From positions 310,001-374,000 of the forward strand of contig NZ_SMRT01000004.1 in NCBI RefSeq assembly GCF_004354045.1: a stretch of 64,000 bases of DNA, written 5' to 3'. Numbering within the stretch: position 1 is the first letter of the stretch; every line of letters starts with the position of its first letter. A model generated the notes under the pieces. The model made no database searches and was not told the origin of the DNA. It saw only the letters and a program-made list of their open reading frames with translations. Position numbers and translations under genes: made by a program. Positions 55,433 to 64,000 of the stretch are shown here, one piece after another. This stretch comes from Paenibacillus piri (GTDB taxonomy: Bacteria; Bacillota; Bacilli; Paenibacillales; NBRC-103111).

Positions 55433-56806
55433 TCAGCCGAACGGGAACTTCATGCCTTTGCCCAGCTTGCCTTTCAAGCCTTTCATTCCTTTAGGCCCTT
55501 TCGGACCCATCATGCTGGAAAACTGCTTCATCATTTTGCGCATGTCGTCAAACTGCTTGATAAAACGGTTAACGTCCTGAATGGAGTTGCCGCTTCCCGC
55601 AGCAAGCCGCTTTCGCCGGCTCGGGCTCAGCATATCCGGATTTTGCCGTTCTTCTTTGGTCATCGATTTGACGATTGCAGCAACCCGCGCCATCTGCTTG
55701 TCGTCCACCTTAATATCTTTCATGCCCTTCATTTTTCCTGCTCCGGGCAGCATATCGAGTATTTGATCAAGCGGTCCGAGCTTCTTCACCTGCTCCATCT
55801 GGTCGAGGAAGTCGTCGAACGTAAATTCCGCGGTGCGCATTTTGCGCTCCATTTCTTTCGCCTTATCCGCATCGATGCCGGCCTGCGCTTTCTCGATCAG
55901 GGTCAGCATATCGCCCATGCCGAGAATCCGTGAAGCCATCCGGTCCGGATGGAACGGCTCGAGCGCATCCATCTTCTCGCCGACTCCGGCGAACTTGATC
56001 GGAAGACCGGTTACGGCTTTGACCGAGATCGCGGCACCGCCGCGCGTATCGCTGTCGAGCTTCGTCATAACCACGCCCGTCAGCTCCAGCAGCTTATGGA
56101 AGCTTTCCGCCACGTTCACGGCTTCCTGACCGGTCATCGCATCGACGACGAGCAAAATTTCGTCAGGCTTGATCGCCTCGACGATCTGCTTCAGCTCATC
56201 CATCAAGGCCTCGTCAATATGCAAGCGGCCTGCCGTATCGACGATCAAATAATCGTTGCCATTATCCTTGGCATGCTGCAGCGCGTTTTTGGCGATTTCC
56301 ACCGGGCTGATCTGATCGCCCATCGAGAACACCGGCGCTTTGATCTGTTCGCCCAGCACCTGCAGCTGCTTGATCGCAGCCGGCCGGTAAATATCTCCGG
56401 CAGCAAGCAGCGGACGATGGTTTTGCTGAAGCAGCATTTTGGCCAGCTTGCCGGAAGCCGTCGTTTTACCCGCGCCCTGCAAGCCGACCATCATAATGAC
56501 GGTAGGCGGGCGGTTCGAGCGCGCCAGCTTGCTCTGCGTTCCGCCCATCAGCTCGGTTAATTCTTTATTTACGATATCGACGACAACCATCGCAGGGGTG
56601 AAGCTTTGCAGCACTTCCTGCCCGATGGCGCGTTCTTTCACCTTGGCAATGAATTCTTTGACAACTTTAAAATTGACATCCGCTTCCAGAAGGGCGAGTC
56701 GAACCTCGCGAAGCGCTTCGTTCACATCGTCTTCCGTCAGCTTCCCTTTGCCTCTCAGCTTGCTGAATACATTTTGCAACCGGCCCGCTAATCCTTCGAA
56801 TGCCAT
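55433..56806 (-). CDS. ffh: Signal recognition particle protein Ffh
   Basis: GTPase of the SRP, targets nascent membrane and secreted proteins. 457 residues: N domain (1-85), G domain with VGLQGAGKTTASGKLA, DIYRPAAIKQL, DTAGRLHIDE and LTKLDSDTRGG-like motif (MTKLDSDTRGGAAISV), and an M domain (about 300-430) rich in Met for signal peptide and 4.5S RNA binding. The tail is Lys/Gly/Met-rich. The SRP RNA gene is not in this window; its receptor FtsY is. Confidence 0.98.
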   Translation of the reverse strand: MAFEGLAGRLQNVFSKLRGKGKLTEDDVNEALREVRLALLEADVNFKVVKEFIAKVKERAIGQEVLQSFTPAMVVVDIVNKELTELMGGTQSKLARSNRPPTVIMMVGLQGAGKTTASGKLAKMLLQQNHRPLLAAGDIYRPAAIKQLQVLGEQIKAPVFSMGDQISPVEIAKNALQHAKDNGNDYLIVDTAGRLHIDEALMDELKQIVEAIKPDEILLVVDAMTGQEAVNVAESFHKLLELTGVVMTKLDSDTRGGAAISVKAVTGLPIKFAGVGEKMDALEPFHPDRMASRILGMGDMLTLIEKAQAGIDADKAKEMERKMRTAEFTFDDFLDQMEQVKKLGPLDQILDMLPGAGKMKGMKDIKVDDKQMARVAAIVKSMTKEERQNPDMLSPSRRKRLAAGSGNSIQDVNRFIKQFDDMRKMMKQFSSMMGPKGPKGMKGLKGKLGKGMKFPFG

Positions 56807-56887
56807 CCGAATTCACCCCTCGAGCGTTACTTTGAACCTTAATCTATAAGCATCGGCCATCAGTCTGCGAGATCAATCCATTCAAGC

Positions 56888-57238
56888 TCAATCTAAGCTG
56901 ATCAACCGTTCCATCAACGGCTGCAATTGCAGCCGGCTTTCCGGATTCAGCTCGGAGAGCATCGACCGAAGCTGCTCGACCAGCTGCTGTCTTTGCTCAT
57001 GCTTCGCCAACAGCTGCAGCTTGGCTTCATAGTCTTCCAACGCGGCTTCCGCCCGTTTTATATGCTCGTACACCGCTTGCCGGCTGATCTGAAATTCAGC
57101 CGCGATTTCGCCAAGCGAGTAATCGTCATAAAAATAGCATTTCAAAAACGTTTGCTGCTTCTCGGTCAAAAGCTTCTCGTAAAAATCAACCAGCATGTTC
57201 ATGCGGTTCGTTTTGGCAAGCATATTGTCTTCCGTCAC
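56888..57238 (-). CDS. ylxM: YlxM/p13-like helix-turn-helix protein (UPF0122)
   Basis: 116 residues with a sigma-region-4-like helix-turn-helix ([20 protein letters not shown], about 41-60) and a C-terminal coiled coil. Encoded directly upstream of ffh in most Firmicutes; the streptococcal homologue stimulates SRP assembly. The start is GTG at 57238, nine bases after GGAGG. First gene of the ylxM-ffh-rpsP-khpA unit. Confidence 0.95.
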   Translation of the reverse strand: MTEDNMLAKTNRMNMLVDFYEKLLTEKQQTFLKCYFYDDYSLGEIAAEFQISRQAVYEHIKRAEAALEDYEAKLQLLAKHEQRQQLVEQLRSMLSELNPESRLQLQPLMERLISLD

Positions 57239-57285
57239 AGTGCCCCGCCTCCGTTAAGGTAAAACACTTTACAGCAACAGTACCT

Positions 57286-57314
57286 ATCATACTCAAAACA
57301 GGGAACGATGTCAA
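57286..57314 (-). promoter_or_regulatory. Sigma-A promoter of ylxM-ffh
   Basis: Minus strand consensus TTGACA (57314-57309), 17-base spacer, TATGAT (57291-57286). A nearby TGTCAA copy makes TGTCAA-N10-TTGACA an inverted repeat over the -35 box. Confidence 0.88.
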
Positions 57315-57347
57315 GCGTCAAAGGTTGACAGTTGTATCGCACCCATG

Positions 57348-58355
57348 TTACGCCTTTTCGGTCTCGGTATCCTGCTCGCTTTCCGCCGCGATCCATTTGC
57401 TGAACAGCGCGTTGACGAACTGATCCGAGTCGAACGGCTGCAGGTCGTCCATTTTCTCCCCAAGCCCGACGAATTTTACGGGCAGCTTCAGCTCCTGGCG
57501 AATGGCGATGACGATGCCGCCCTTGGCCGTGCTGTCCAGCTTCGTCAGGACAAGTCCGGTCAATCCCGATTTTTCGTCGAACAATTTGGCCTGACTTAGC
57601 GCATTTTGACCGGTCGTGGCGTCAAGCACGAGCAGCACCTCATGCGGCGCATCCGGCACCTCGCGGCTGATGACGCGGTATATCTTGTTCAGCTCCTCCA
57701 TCAGGTTCACTTTATTTTGGAGGCGGCCTGCCGTATCGCACAGCAGCACATCCACGCCGCGGCTTTTGGCCGCATGCAGCGCATCGTACATGACGGCTGC
57801 CGGATCCGAGCCCGCCTGCTGCTTGATGACATCGACTCCCGCGCGCTGCCCCCATACCTCAAGCTGCTCGATCGCTCCGGCGCGGAACGTATCTCCGGCG
57901 GCCAGCATGACCTTCTTTCCCTGCGATTTCAGATGGTGCGCCAGCTTGCCGATCGTCGTCGTTTTGCCTACGCCGTTCACGCCGACGACCAGAATGACCG
58001 TTAATCCCGACGGTGCCATGCACAGGCCGGGATTCTCCTCGCCCTTCAAGAGCGAGATCAGCATTTCCGATAGAATCGGCTGCAGGTCGCTCGGCTCCTC
58101 GATTTTCCGCTTGCGCACTTCGGCGCGCAGATCGTCGATCAGCTTCAGCACCGTATTGACGCCTACGTCGGCCCCGATCAATATTTCTTCCAGCTCCTCG
58201 TAAAAATCTTCGTCGATTTTTTTACGGCGGCTGAACAGATCCTCGACCCGCTCGACAAACACATCCCGCGTCTTCGTCAAGCCTTCTTTAAATTTATTGG
58301 TCACAGCCTCGGCTTTAGTCGAGATGCTTTCCTTCAATCGTTTAAAAAAACTCAT
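57348..58355 (-). CDS. ftsY: Signal recognition particle receptor FtsY
   Basis: Membrane-associated GTPase that receives SRP-ribosome complexes. 335 residues: short basic N-terminus (MSFFKRLKESISTKAEAVTN), N domain, and G domain with VVGVNGVGKTTTIGKLAHHL, GDTFRAGAIEQLEVWGQRAG, DTAGRLQNKVNLMEEL, LTKLDSTAKGG. It has only a short A domain, as usual in Gram-positives. Start set at ATG 58355 after AAGGGAG. Follows smc by 81 bases. Confidence 0.97.
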   Translation of the reverse strand: MSFFKRLKESISTKAEAVTNKFKEGLTKTRDVFVERVEDLFSRRKKIDEDFYEELEEILIGADVGVNTVLKLIDDLRAEVRKRKIEEPSDLQPILSEMLISLLKGEENPGLCMAPSGLTVILVVGVNGVGKTTTIGKLAHHLKSQGKKVMLAAGDTFRAGAIEQLEVWGQRAGVDVIKQQAGSDPAAVMYDALHAAKSRGVDVLLCDTAGRLQNKVNLMEELNKIYRVISREVPDAPHEVLLVLDATTGQNALSQAKLFDEKSGLTGLVLTKLDSTAKGGIVIAIRQELKLPVKFVGLGEKMDDLQPFDSDQFVNALFSKWIAAESEQDTETEKA

Positions 58356-58436
58356 CCGAGTCAAACTCCCTTGCTTCTGAATGTACGATGCATATTTTCC
58401 AAATTAGCGGGCCGGCCGATAACATGATGTTCCGCG

Positions 58437-61400
58437 TCAGCTCGCAATGATTGCCTCGTCCTCTTCCAGCCGGACGGACACAAGCTTCGATACGCCGCCC
58501 TCCTCCATCGTGACCCCGTACAGCACATCCGCTTCTTCCATCGTTCCTTTACGGTGCGTGACGACGATGAATTGGGTTTGCTGCGAAAACTCGCGCAAAT
58601 ATTCGGCAAACCGGGCGACGTTCGCTTCATCCAGCGCCGCCTCGACCTCATCGAGCACGCAGAACGGCACGGGCTTCACGCGAATGATCGAGAACAGCAA
58701 GGCGATGGCGGTCAGCGCCCGTTCGCCGCCGGACAGCAGCTGCAGATTTTGCAGCTTTTTGCCGGGCGGCTGCGCCACAATCTCAATTCCCGTATCGAGA
58801 AGGTTGTCCGGCTCGGATAAAATCAAGTCGGCGCGTCCGCCGCCGAACAGCTTGGCGAACACGACCACGAAGTGCGAGCGGATGGCATCGAACGTCACGC
58901 GGAACCGTTTCGCCATTTCCTCGTCCATTTCGCGGATCACCTGATACAGCGTCGTTTTGGCTTCGACCAGGTCGTCCTTTTGTTCGCTTAAAAACTGGAA
59001 GCGTTCGTTGACCCGTTGGAACTCGTCGATCGCGCCGAGGTTCACGTCGCCCAAAATAGCGATCTCGCGCTTCAGCTCGCGTACCCGGTTTTGCGTGCCC
59101 AGCACGTCTTCGGGTACCGGATAGCGTTCCTTCGCCAGCTCAAAGCTCAGCTCGTAATCGTCGGCCAGCTTTTTCAGGAAGTTTTCCAGCTCCACATCAA
59201 GTCGGGTGACTCGCACCTCGGTTTGATGCAGCTGCTCCTCAACCTGCTTGAGCTGCGCCCGCTCCTCGCGGGTTTTGTTTTCTTCCTGCTCCAGCTTCGC
59301 CAGCCATCCGGCACGCTCCGCCCGCTTCAGCTCCAGACCGTCGGAGCATTGCTGCTTCATCAGCTTCAGTCCGTTCAGCTGTTCGATCTGCAGAACGGAT
59401 TCCTCCTGATGTCTCGCAATATCCTGCTCCAGCTGCTGAACCATGCTGCGGTTCAGATCAAGCTCGGTCTGCATAGCAGACAGCTCCGCATTGAAGCGGC
59501 GTTCCTGCTCCTGCAGCGACTGCTTCTCCTGCGTCTGCGAGGCGACCTTGATCTTCAGATCGGTCAGCTGCGACTGCAGCTCTTCCTTCTGCAGTTCGCC
59601 CGCCTTGCGCGCCAGCTCCGCCTCGCGGATTGCCCGCTGCATGACCGCTTCTTCCTCCTGCAGCCGCTCCAGCGACTGCAAAGCGGCTTCGCGGCGCGCA
59701 GCCAGCTCGCGGCGTTCCGTTTCGAGCGTGTCTCCGTCCTGGCTGTACAGTGCGAGCTGCTCCGCGACCTGCTTCGCTTCCTGCTCCAGCGGCTCCAGAC
59801 CGGCGCGGATTTGCTGCTCCTCGATCCGCAGCGTTTCGCCGGCGGCGCGCAGCTCCTCCAGCTTGCCGGATTCGGCGCCAATCTCCTTGCGGAGCTGCTC
59901 CGATTTTCCCCGCAGCTGATGCAGCTGCTTGTCGGAATCGGCGATCTCCTTGTCCATCTCCTCTATTTGCCGCTGGCGGCTCAGCAGACTCGTCGTTTTC
60001 TTCTGCTGGCTGCCGCCTGTCATGGAACCGCCGGGGTTGACCACATCGCCTTCAAGCGTGACGATGCGGTAGCGGTACTGCACTCTCGCCGCAATCCGGT
60101 TCGCCACCTCAAGCTGGCTGGCAATGATGACATTGCCCAGCAGGCTGCCGATAATATTGCGGTATGTATCTTCGTAGTGAACCAGCTCGGCGCCAATGCC
60201 CACAAAGCCTTCCATCCCTTCGATCGAACGCTTCTCGGTCTCCGGAATCGAACGGCTGCGTATGACATCGAGCGGCAAAAACGTCGCCCGGCCCAGCTGC
60301 CGCCGCTTCAAAAAAGCGATCGCTTCACGGCCGTTGGACTCGCTGTCGACGACGATATGCTGCAGCGCCCCGCCGAGCGCGGTTTCCATCGCCACCTCGA
60401 CATGCGCCGGCACCTTCACCAGCTCGGCGACGGCGCCCTTGATGCCCCGCAGCTCGTGACGGTCCTTCGCTTTCAGCACTTCCTTGACACCGTGCATAAA
60501 GCCGTCGTAATCGTTGGCCATTTCGCGCATCGTATCGCGGCGCGATACAAGCGCATCGAGCTTCTGCTCCCACTTGCGCAAAGCGGACTGCGCTTCTTCA
60601 GACAGCTGCTGCTTCGATTTGAGTCCATTCGTAATTTCCATATATTGATTGCGCACCTCGGCAATCCGCTGAACGACCGCCTCGAGTCGCTCCTCGAAGC
60701 CGCGCTTGCGCTCGGCAATTCGCTCCTGCTGCTCGTTCCATTTGCGGTGTTCGTCGCTGAGCCGGTCGAGCCGCTTGCCCAAGCCCTCCGTCTGCTGCTC
60801 CGCATAGCGCAGCTCGTTGCGCGCATTGGCCATCTGGTTCAGCGTCTCCAGCATTTCGCCCTTCAGCCGATCCTCTTCGCTGCTGCTGATGCCGCCGGCT
60901 ACGCCCAACAGCCTGTCCTCCTCGGCTTTGAGCTTCGCCTGAAAAACAATCAATTGTTCCGAGATCGCCGCAATTTTATTGCGAAACGAAGCCAGATCCG
61001 CTTCCCGCTCGCCCATGCGCTGCTCCTGCTGCGTCACCGCCTGGGTCAGCTGCGTCTGATTGGAAACGTAATTTTTTTTCCGCTCCTTCAGCACCTCGCC
61101 CTGGCCCTCGCATTTCTCGAATTCCTCGCTCAGCTGCAGCAAATGCTCCTGCAGCTTCTCGATTTCTTCCTCCAGCCTGCGCGTTTCCCAGCGGTGCTTC
61201 TCCAAATGGGCGTCATGCTGGCCGACAACTGCGGACAGCGCGAGCTGCTCTTTTCTCAGCTTTTCCAAGCTGGCGTTCGTTTCCGTCCAGGAAGCGTAAA
61301 TTTGCTCGATCTGATACACATACATCGCGATTTCGCTGCTTTTCAGCTGTTCCTTCAGCTCTTTAAAACGAATCGCTTTTTCCGACTGCATACGAAGCGG

Positions 61401-62009
61401 CTCGATTTGGTCTTCCAGCTCGGTCACCAAATCGTGGATCCGCAGCAAATTTTGCTCGGTTTCCTGCAGCTTCTTTTCAGTTTCCCGCTTGCGCGATTTA
61501 TATTTGACAATCCCCGAAGCTTCTTCGAAAATACCCCGGCGATCCTCCGATTTCGTACTTAAAATTTCTTCGATACGGCCCTGCCCGATGATGGAATACG
61601 CTTCCTTCCCAATCCCGGTGTCCATAAAAAGCTCGGTAATATCTCTCAGCCTGCACGGCTGCTTGTTGATCAAATATTCGCTGTCGCCGCTGCGGTGTAC
61701 GCGGCGCGTTACCGTGACCTCGTTGTATTCGAGCGACAGCGATTGATCGCTGTTGTCCAGCGTGAGCGACACTTCTCCGTAATTGACCGCCTTCCGCGCA
61801 TCGCTGCCGGCAAAAATAATATCCTCCATCTTGCCGCCGCGCAGGCTTCGCGCACTTTGTTCCCCTAATACCCAACGAATCCCGTCGGAAATATTGCTTT
61901 TCCCGCTGCCGTTCGGACCGACCACCGCAGTGATGCCCTGGACGAACTCCAGCTCCGTTTTATCGGCAAAAGATTTGAATCCGGCCAGCTCGATACGTTT
62001 TAAAAACAA
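58437..62009 (-). CDS. smc: Chromosome segregation ATPase SMC
   Basis: Condensin subunit. 1190 residues: N-terminal ATPase half with Walker A VVGPNGSGKSNISDGIRWVL, Q-loop GEQSARSLRGG, two long coiled coils (about 165-500 and 670-1020), hinge (about 505-665, GIKGAVAELVKVPAHVEVAM; GGSMTGG), and C-terminal half with signature LLSGGERALTAIALLFSI and Walker B FCVLDEVEAALDEAN. Start set at TTG 62009, six bases after GGAGGTG, giving (M)FLKRIELAGFKSFADKT; 39 upstream in-frame codons overlap the promoter. Length matches B. subtilis SMC. Confidence 0.97.
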   Translation of the reverse strand: MFLKRIELAGFKSFADKTELEFVQGITAVVGPNGSGKSNISDGIRWVLGEQSARSLRGGKMEDIIFAGSDARKAVNYGEVSLTLDNSDQSLSLEYNEVTVTRRVHRSGDSEYLINKQPCRLRDITELFMDTGIGKEAYSIIGQGRIEEILSTKSEDRRGIFEEASGIVKYKSRKRETEKKLQETEQNLLRIHDLVTELEDQIEPLRMQSEKAIRFKELKEQLKSSEIAMYVYQIEQIYASWTETNASLEKLRKEQLALSAVVGQHDAHLEKHRWETRRLEEEIEKLQEHLLQLSEEFEKCEGQGEVLKERKKNYVSNQTQLTQAVTQQEQRMGEREADLASFRNKIAAISEQLIVFQAKLKAEEDRLLGVAGGISSSEEDRLKGEMLETLNQMANARNELRYAEQQTEGLGKRLDRLSDEHRKWNEQQERIAERKRGFEERLEAVVQRIAEVRNQYMEITNGLKSKQQLSEEAQSALRKWEQKLDALVSRRDTMREMANDYDGFMHGVKEVLKAKDRHELRGIKGAVAELVKVPAHVEVAMETALGGALQHIVVDSESNGREAIAFLKRRQLGRATFLPLDVIRSRSIPETEKRSIEGMEGFVGIGAELVHYEDTYRNIIGSLLGNVIIASQLEVANRIAARVQYRYRIVTLEGDVVNPGGSMTGGSQQKKTTSLLSRQRQIEEMDKEIADSDKQLHQLRGKSEQLRKEIGAESGKLEELRAAGETLRIEEQQIRAGLEPLEQEAKQVAEQLALYSQDGDTLETERRELAARREAALQSLERLQEEEAVMQRAIREAELARKAGELQKEELQSQLTDLKIKVASQTQEKQSLQEQERRFNAELSAMQTELDLNRSMVQQLEQDIARHQEESVLQIEQLNGLKLMKQQCSDGLELKRAERAGWLAKLEQEENKTREERAQLKQVEEQLHQTEVRVTRLDVELENFLKKLADDYELSFELAKERYPVPEDVLGTQNRVRELKREIAILGDVNLGAIDEFQRVNERFQFLSEQKDDLVEAKTTLYQVIREMDEEMAKRFRVTFDAIRSHFVVVFAKLFGGGRADLILSEPDNLLDTGIEIVAQPPGKKLQNLQLLSGGERALTAIALLFSIIRVKPVPFCVLDEVEAALDEANVARFAEYLREFSQQTQFIVVTHRKGTMEEADVLYGVTMEEGGVSKLVSVRLEEDEAIIAS

Positions 62010-62027
62010 AGGTCTCACCTCCCCGCT

Positions 62028-62036
62028 ATTGTACCA
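62028..62036 (-). promoter_or_regulatory. Extended -10 promoter candidate of smc
   Basis: TGGTACAAT on the minus strand; the -35 region is weak (TTCTAC at 17 bases). The transcript would start about 12 bases before the TTG start codon, just keeping the AGGTG box. The 150 bases between it and the rnc terminator hold nothing else clear. Confidence 0.45.
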
Positions 62037-62218
62037 CACATTTTCCAAACGTAGAACCTTGTCTGTCAGCGCCCCGCCCCGGTTCGCAGCCGTTCGGACA
62101 CGATCTGCCGCCCGTAACCGGAGCATACGTTCAACACCGTCCCTTCAGAGGTCCGGCGAGTGCATTCCGCTATACGGGAATACGGTAACGACCGCTGTCG
62201 TTCCTCATTTCATTATAC

Positions 62219-62265
62219 AAAAATGCACCGGCGTCAGCTCATTGCTCGTAAGCTGTCCCGATGCA
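62219..62265 (-). terminator. Terminator of rnc
   Basis: Minus strand TGCATCGG/CCGGTGCA with inner CAGCT/AGCTG helix, followed by TTTTTG. It lies 21 bases after the rnc stop and separates it from smc. Confidence 0.75.
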
Positions 62266-62286
62266 CCTTCGTTGCCTATGCATTCC

Positions 62287-62985
62287 TTACTGTATTTCAA
62301 CCTTGAGAGCTTCCAGCGCCTGGGCGGCCGCCTGCTGCTCCGCCTCTTTCTTGGAGCGGCCCGAGCCTTGTCCCAGCAGCGTCTCGTTGACCTGCACCTG
62401 GGCGACAAACTCGCGCTCATGCGCCGGTCCCCGCTCATCGACAATTTTATATTCCAACATTCCCATATTATGCTGCTGCGTATATTCCTGCAGGTGCGTT
62501 TTAAAATCGACCGTCAGCAGCTTTCCTTGGTGCGGCAAATTCGGAATCAAATGCTTGCGCAGGAAAGCTTTCACCACATCAAGCCCCTGATCCAAATACA
62601 AAGCACCGATGAACGCCTCGAATACGTCGGCAAGCAGCGCGGGACGCGTTCTGCCGCCCGTCAGCTCCTCGCCCTTGCCCAGCAGCACATAAGAGCCGAA
62701 AGACAGCTCCTCGGCAAAGTTAACCAAAGACGGTTCGCATACAATGGACGCCCTCAGTTTCGTAAGCTCGCCTTCCGAACGTTCGGGATACGTATCGAAC
62801 AAATATTCGGAAACGGTCAGCTCCAGAACCGCATCGCCCAAGTACTCCAAGCGTTCGTTGTCCTTAAAATTGCTGACACGGTGCTCATTGACGTAAGAAG
62901 AGTGCGTAAACGCTTGTCTCAGCAGCTCGGGCTTGCGAAAAGTTATATTTAACGCGGCTTGGAGCTGCTTCAGGTTTCGATGCAT
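62287..62985 (-). CDS. rnc: Ribonuclease III
   Basis: Cuts double-stranded RNA in rRNA precursors and some mRNAs. 232 residues: nuclease domain with the signature [20 protein letters not shown] and second acidic site [16 protein letters not shown], then a C-terminal double-stranded RNA-binding domain ([12 protein letters not shown] through [17 protein letters not shown]). All catalytic acidic residues are present. Follows fabF by 69 bases; acpP is probably upstream of the window. Confidence 0.97.
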   Translation of the reverse strand: MHRNLKQLQAALNITFRKPELLRQAFTHSSYVNEHRVSNFKDNERLEYLGDAVLELTVSEYLFDTYPERSEGELTKLRASIVCEPSLVNFAEELSFGSYVLLGKGEELTGGRTRPALLADVFEAFIGALYLDQGLDVVKAFLRKHLIPNLPHQGKLLTVDFKTHLQEYTQQHNMGMLEYKIVDERGPAHEREFVAQVQVNETLLGQGSGRSKKEAEQQAAAQALEALKVEIQ

Positions 62986-63054
62986 ACCTTCACCACCTAC
63001 TCGAACATTCGGTTACCGTCCCCGGTTCTATCGTTTCCACCACGATGTGATCGA

Positions 63055-64000
63055 TTATTGTTCGTATTTTTTTAAGATGATCGTCGCATTATGCCCGCCA
63101 AAACCGAACGAGTTCGACATGACCACGTTCAAATCGGCTTGACGCGCCTGGTTCGGCACATAGTCGAGATCGCATTCCGGATCCTGATTTTCCAGGTTGA
63201 TGGTCGGCGGAATATATCCGTGTTTCAACGCCAATGCGCAGATCAGCGCCTCCACGCCGCCGGCTGCTCCGAGCAAATGACCGGTCATCGATTTGGTCGA
63301 GCTGACGGCGACCTTGAACGCATGATCTCCGAGCGCCTGTTTAATCGCGATTGTCTCGGAACGGTCGCCCACAGGCGTCGATGTACCGTGCGCATTGATG
63401 TAGTCGATCGTATCCGGCGAAATTCCGGCGTCTTTAATCGCTTTCGCCATGCAGCGGGCTGCGCCGTCCGGATCGGGATCGGTCATATGGTAGGCGTCGC
63501 CGCTCATGCCATAGCCGATCACTTCGCCGTAGATGCGGGCGCCGCGCTTCCGGGCATGCTCCAGCGACTCCAGAATGAGAATGCCCGAGCCTTCGCCCAT
63601 GACGAATCCGTCGCGGTCCGTATCGAACGGACGGCTGGCGCGAGCCGGTTCCTCATTGCGGGTGGACATCGCCCGCAGCGCGCAAAATCCCGCTACGCCG
63701 GTCGGACTAATCGTAGCTTCGGCGCCGCCGCAAATCATGACATCCGCATCGCCGCGTTCGATCATTTTGTAAGAATCGCCGATCGAATGCGTACCGGTCG
63801 CACAAGCGGTAACCGCCGTGCTGTTCGGCCCCTTCGCCCCGGTAATCATCGAGATTTGGCCTGATCCCATATTGGCGATCATCATCGGGATAAAGAACGG
63901 ACTGACCCGCTTCGGACCTTTTTCCAGCAAAATTTTATGCTGCTCCTCCCAGGTGGACAAGCCGCCGATTCCGGAACCGACGCTCACGCCGACCCGCTCC
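63055..64000 (-). CDS. fabF: 3-oxoacyl-ACP synthase II (KAS II), 5' part outside window
   Basis: Elongating condensing enzyme of fatty acid synthesis. The visible 314 C-terminal residues include the active-site Cys in [11 protein letters not shown], the two His residues in [11 protein letters not shown] and [13 protein letters not shown], and the C-terminal loop [17 protein letters not shown]. The frame is open through the window edge; about 100 N-terminal residues of a normal 410-residue protein are missing because the window ends. Confidence 0.97.
   Translation of the reverse strand, partial: ERVGVSVGSGIGGLSTWEEQHKILLEKGPKRVSPFFIPMMIANMGSGQISMITGAKGPNSTAVTACATGTHSIGDSYKMIERGDADVMICGGAEATISPTGVAGFCALRAMSTRNEEPARASRPFDTDRDGFVMGEGSGILILESLEHARKRGARIYGEVIGYGMSGDAYHMTDPDPDGAARCMAKAIKDAGISPDTIDYINAHGTSTPVGDRSETIAIKQALGDHAFKVAVSSTKSMTGHLLGAAGGVEALICALALKHGYIPPTINLENQDPECDLDYVPNQARQADLNVVMSNSFGFGGHNATIILKKYEQ

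Noticed and set aside
57239..57347. 4.5S SRP RNA gene near ffh/ftsY
   Set aside because: The gap is only about 110 bases and lacks the conserved SRP apical loop; it holds the ylxM promoter.
59016..61562. 848-codon open frame on the plus strand
   Set aside because: Lies fully antisense to smc, is a Leu/Arg/Gln-rich mirror of its coiled-coil codons, and has no ribosome binding site.

Overview
The window is a contiguous piece of a low-to-mid GC Firmicute chromosome, most likely Paenibacillus or a close relative. The evidence is the gene order, which follows the Bacillus subtilis rnc-smc-ftsY-ffh-trmD-rplS-sucCD-topA-codY-fla/che-rpsB-tsf stretch almost gene for gene, together with a short-form EF-Ts, FliY instead of FliN, a CheC/CheD pair, and CodY. 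Almost every gene lies on the minus strand, so transcription runs from position 64000 toward position 1. The only clear plus-strand gene is a comM-type AAA+ ATPase at 44305-45849. No rRNA, tRNA, SRP RNA, prophage or intact insertion sequence was seen.

Region by region, in transcription order. 64000-57348: 5'-truncated fabF, rnc, smc, ftsY. 57238-49600: ylxM, ffh, rpsP, khpA, rimM, trmD, a repeat array of about 600 bp, rplS, lepB, rbgA, rnhB; this block makes the SRP pathway, ribosome parts and ribosome/tRNA maturation factors. 49525-46849: a second FliK-like protein, a stand-alone FlhB C-terminal domain and a YraN protein. 46685-43881: an SPW membrane protein, a newly noticed 55-codon gene, comM and a small CxxC protein. 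43486-34259: sucC, sucD, dprA, topA, trmFO, hslV, hslU; the xerC/codV gene usual between trmFO and hslV is missing. 34177: codY with its own terminator. 33222-1766: one long flagellar/chemotaxis operon from flgB to sigD, followed by fapA and three small genes. 1622-118: rpsB and tsf.

The flagellar operon encodes rod proteins (FlgB, FlgC, FliE), the MS ring (FliF), the switch (FliG, FliM, FliY), the export apparatus (FliH, FliI, FliJ, FliO, FliP, FliQ, FliR, FlhA, FlhB), hook assembly (FliK, FlgD, FlgE), placement GTPase/ATPase (FlhF, FlhG), chemotaxis signalling (CheY, CheB, CheA, CheW, CheC, CheD) and sigma-28. Many genes overlap by 4-11 bases, which suggests translational coupling.

The most interesting non-coding signals are: a structured intergenic repeat of about 60 bp present three times, each 29-45 bases upstream of a start codon, with a compensatory change in its outer arms; a composite hairpin-repeat array separating trmD from rplS; a basic 19-codon upstream ORF with a hairpin in the rpsB leader; and a terminator-like hairpin that buries the comM ribosome binding site. 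I found no clearly new protein-based system.
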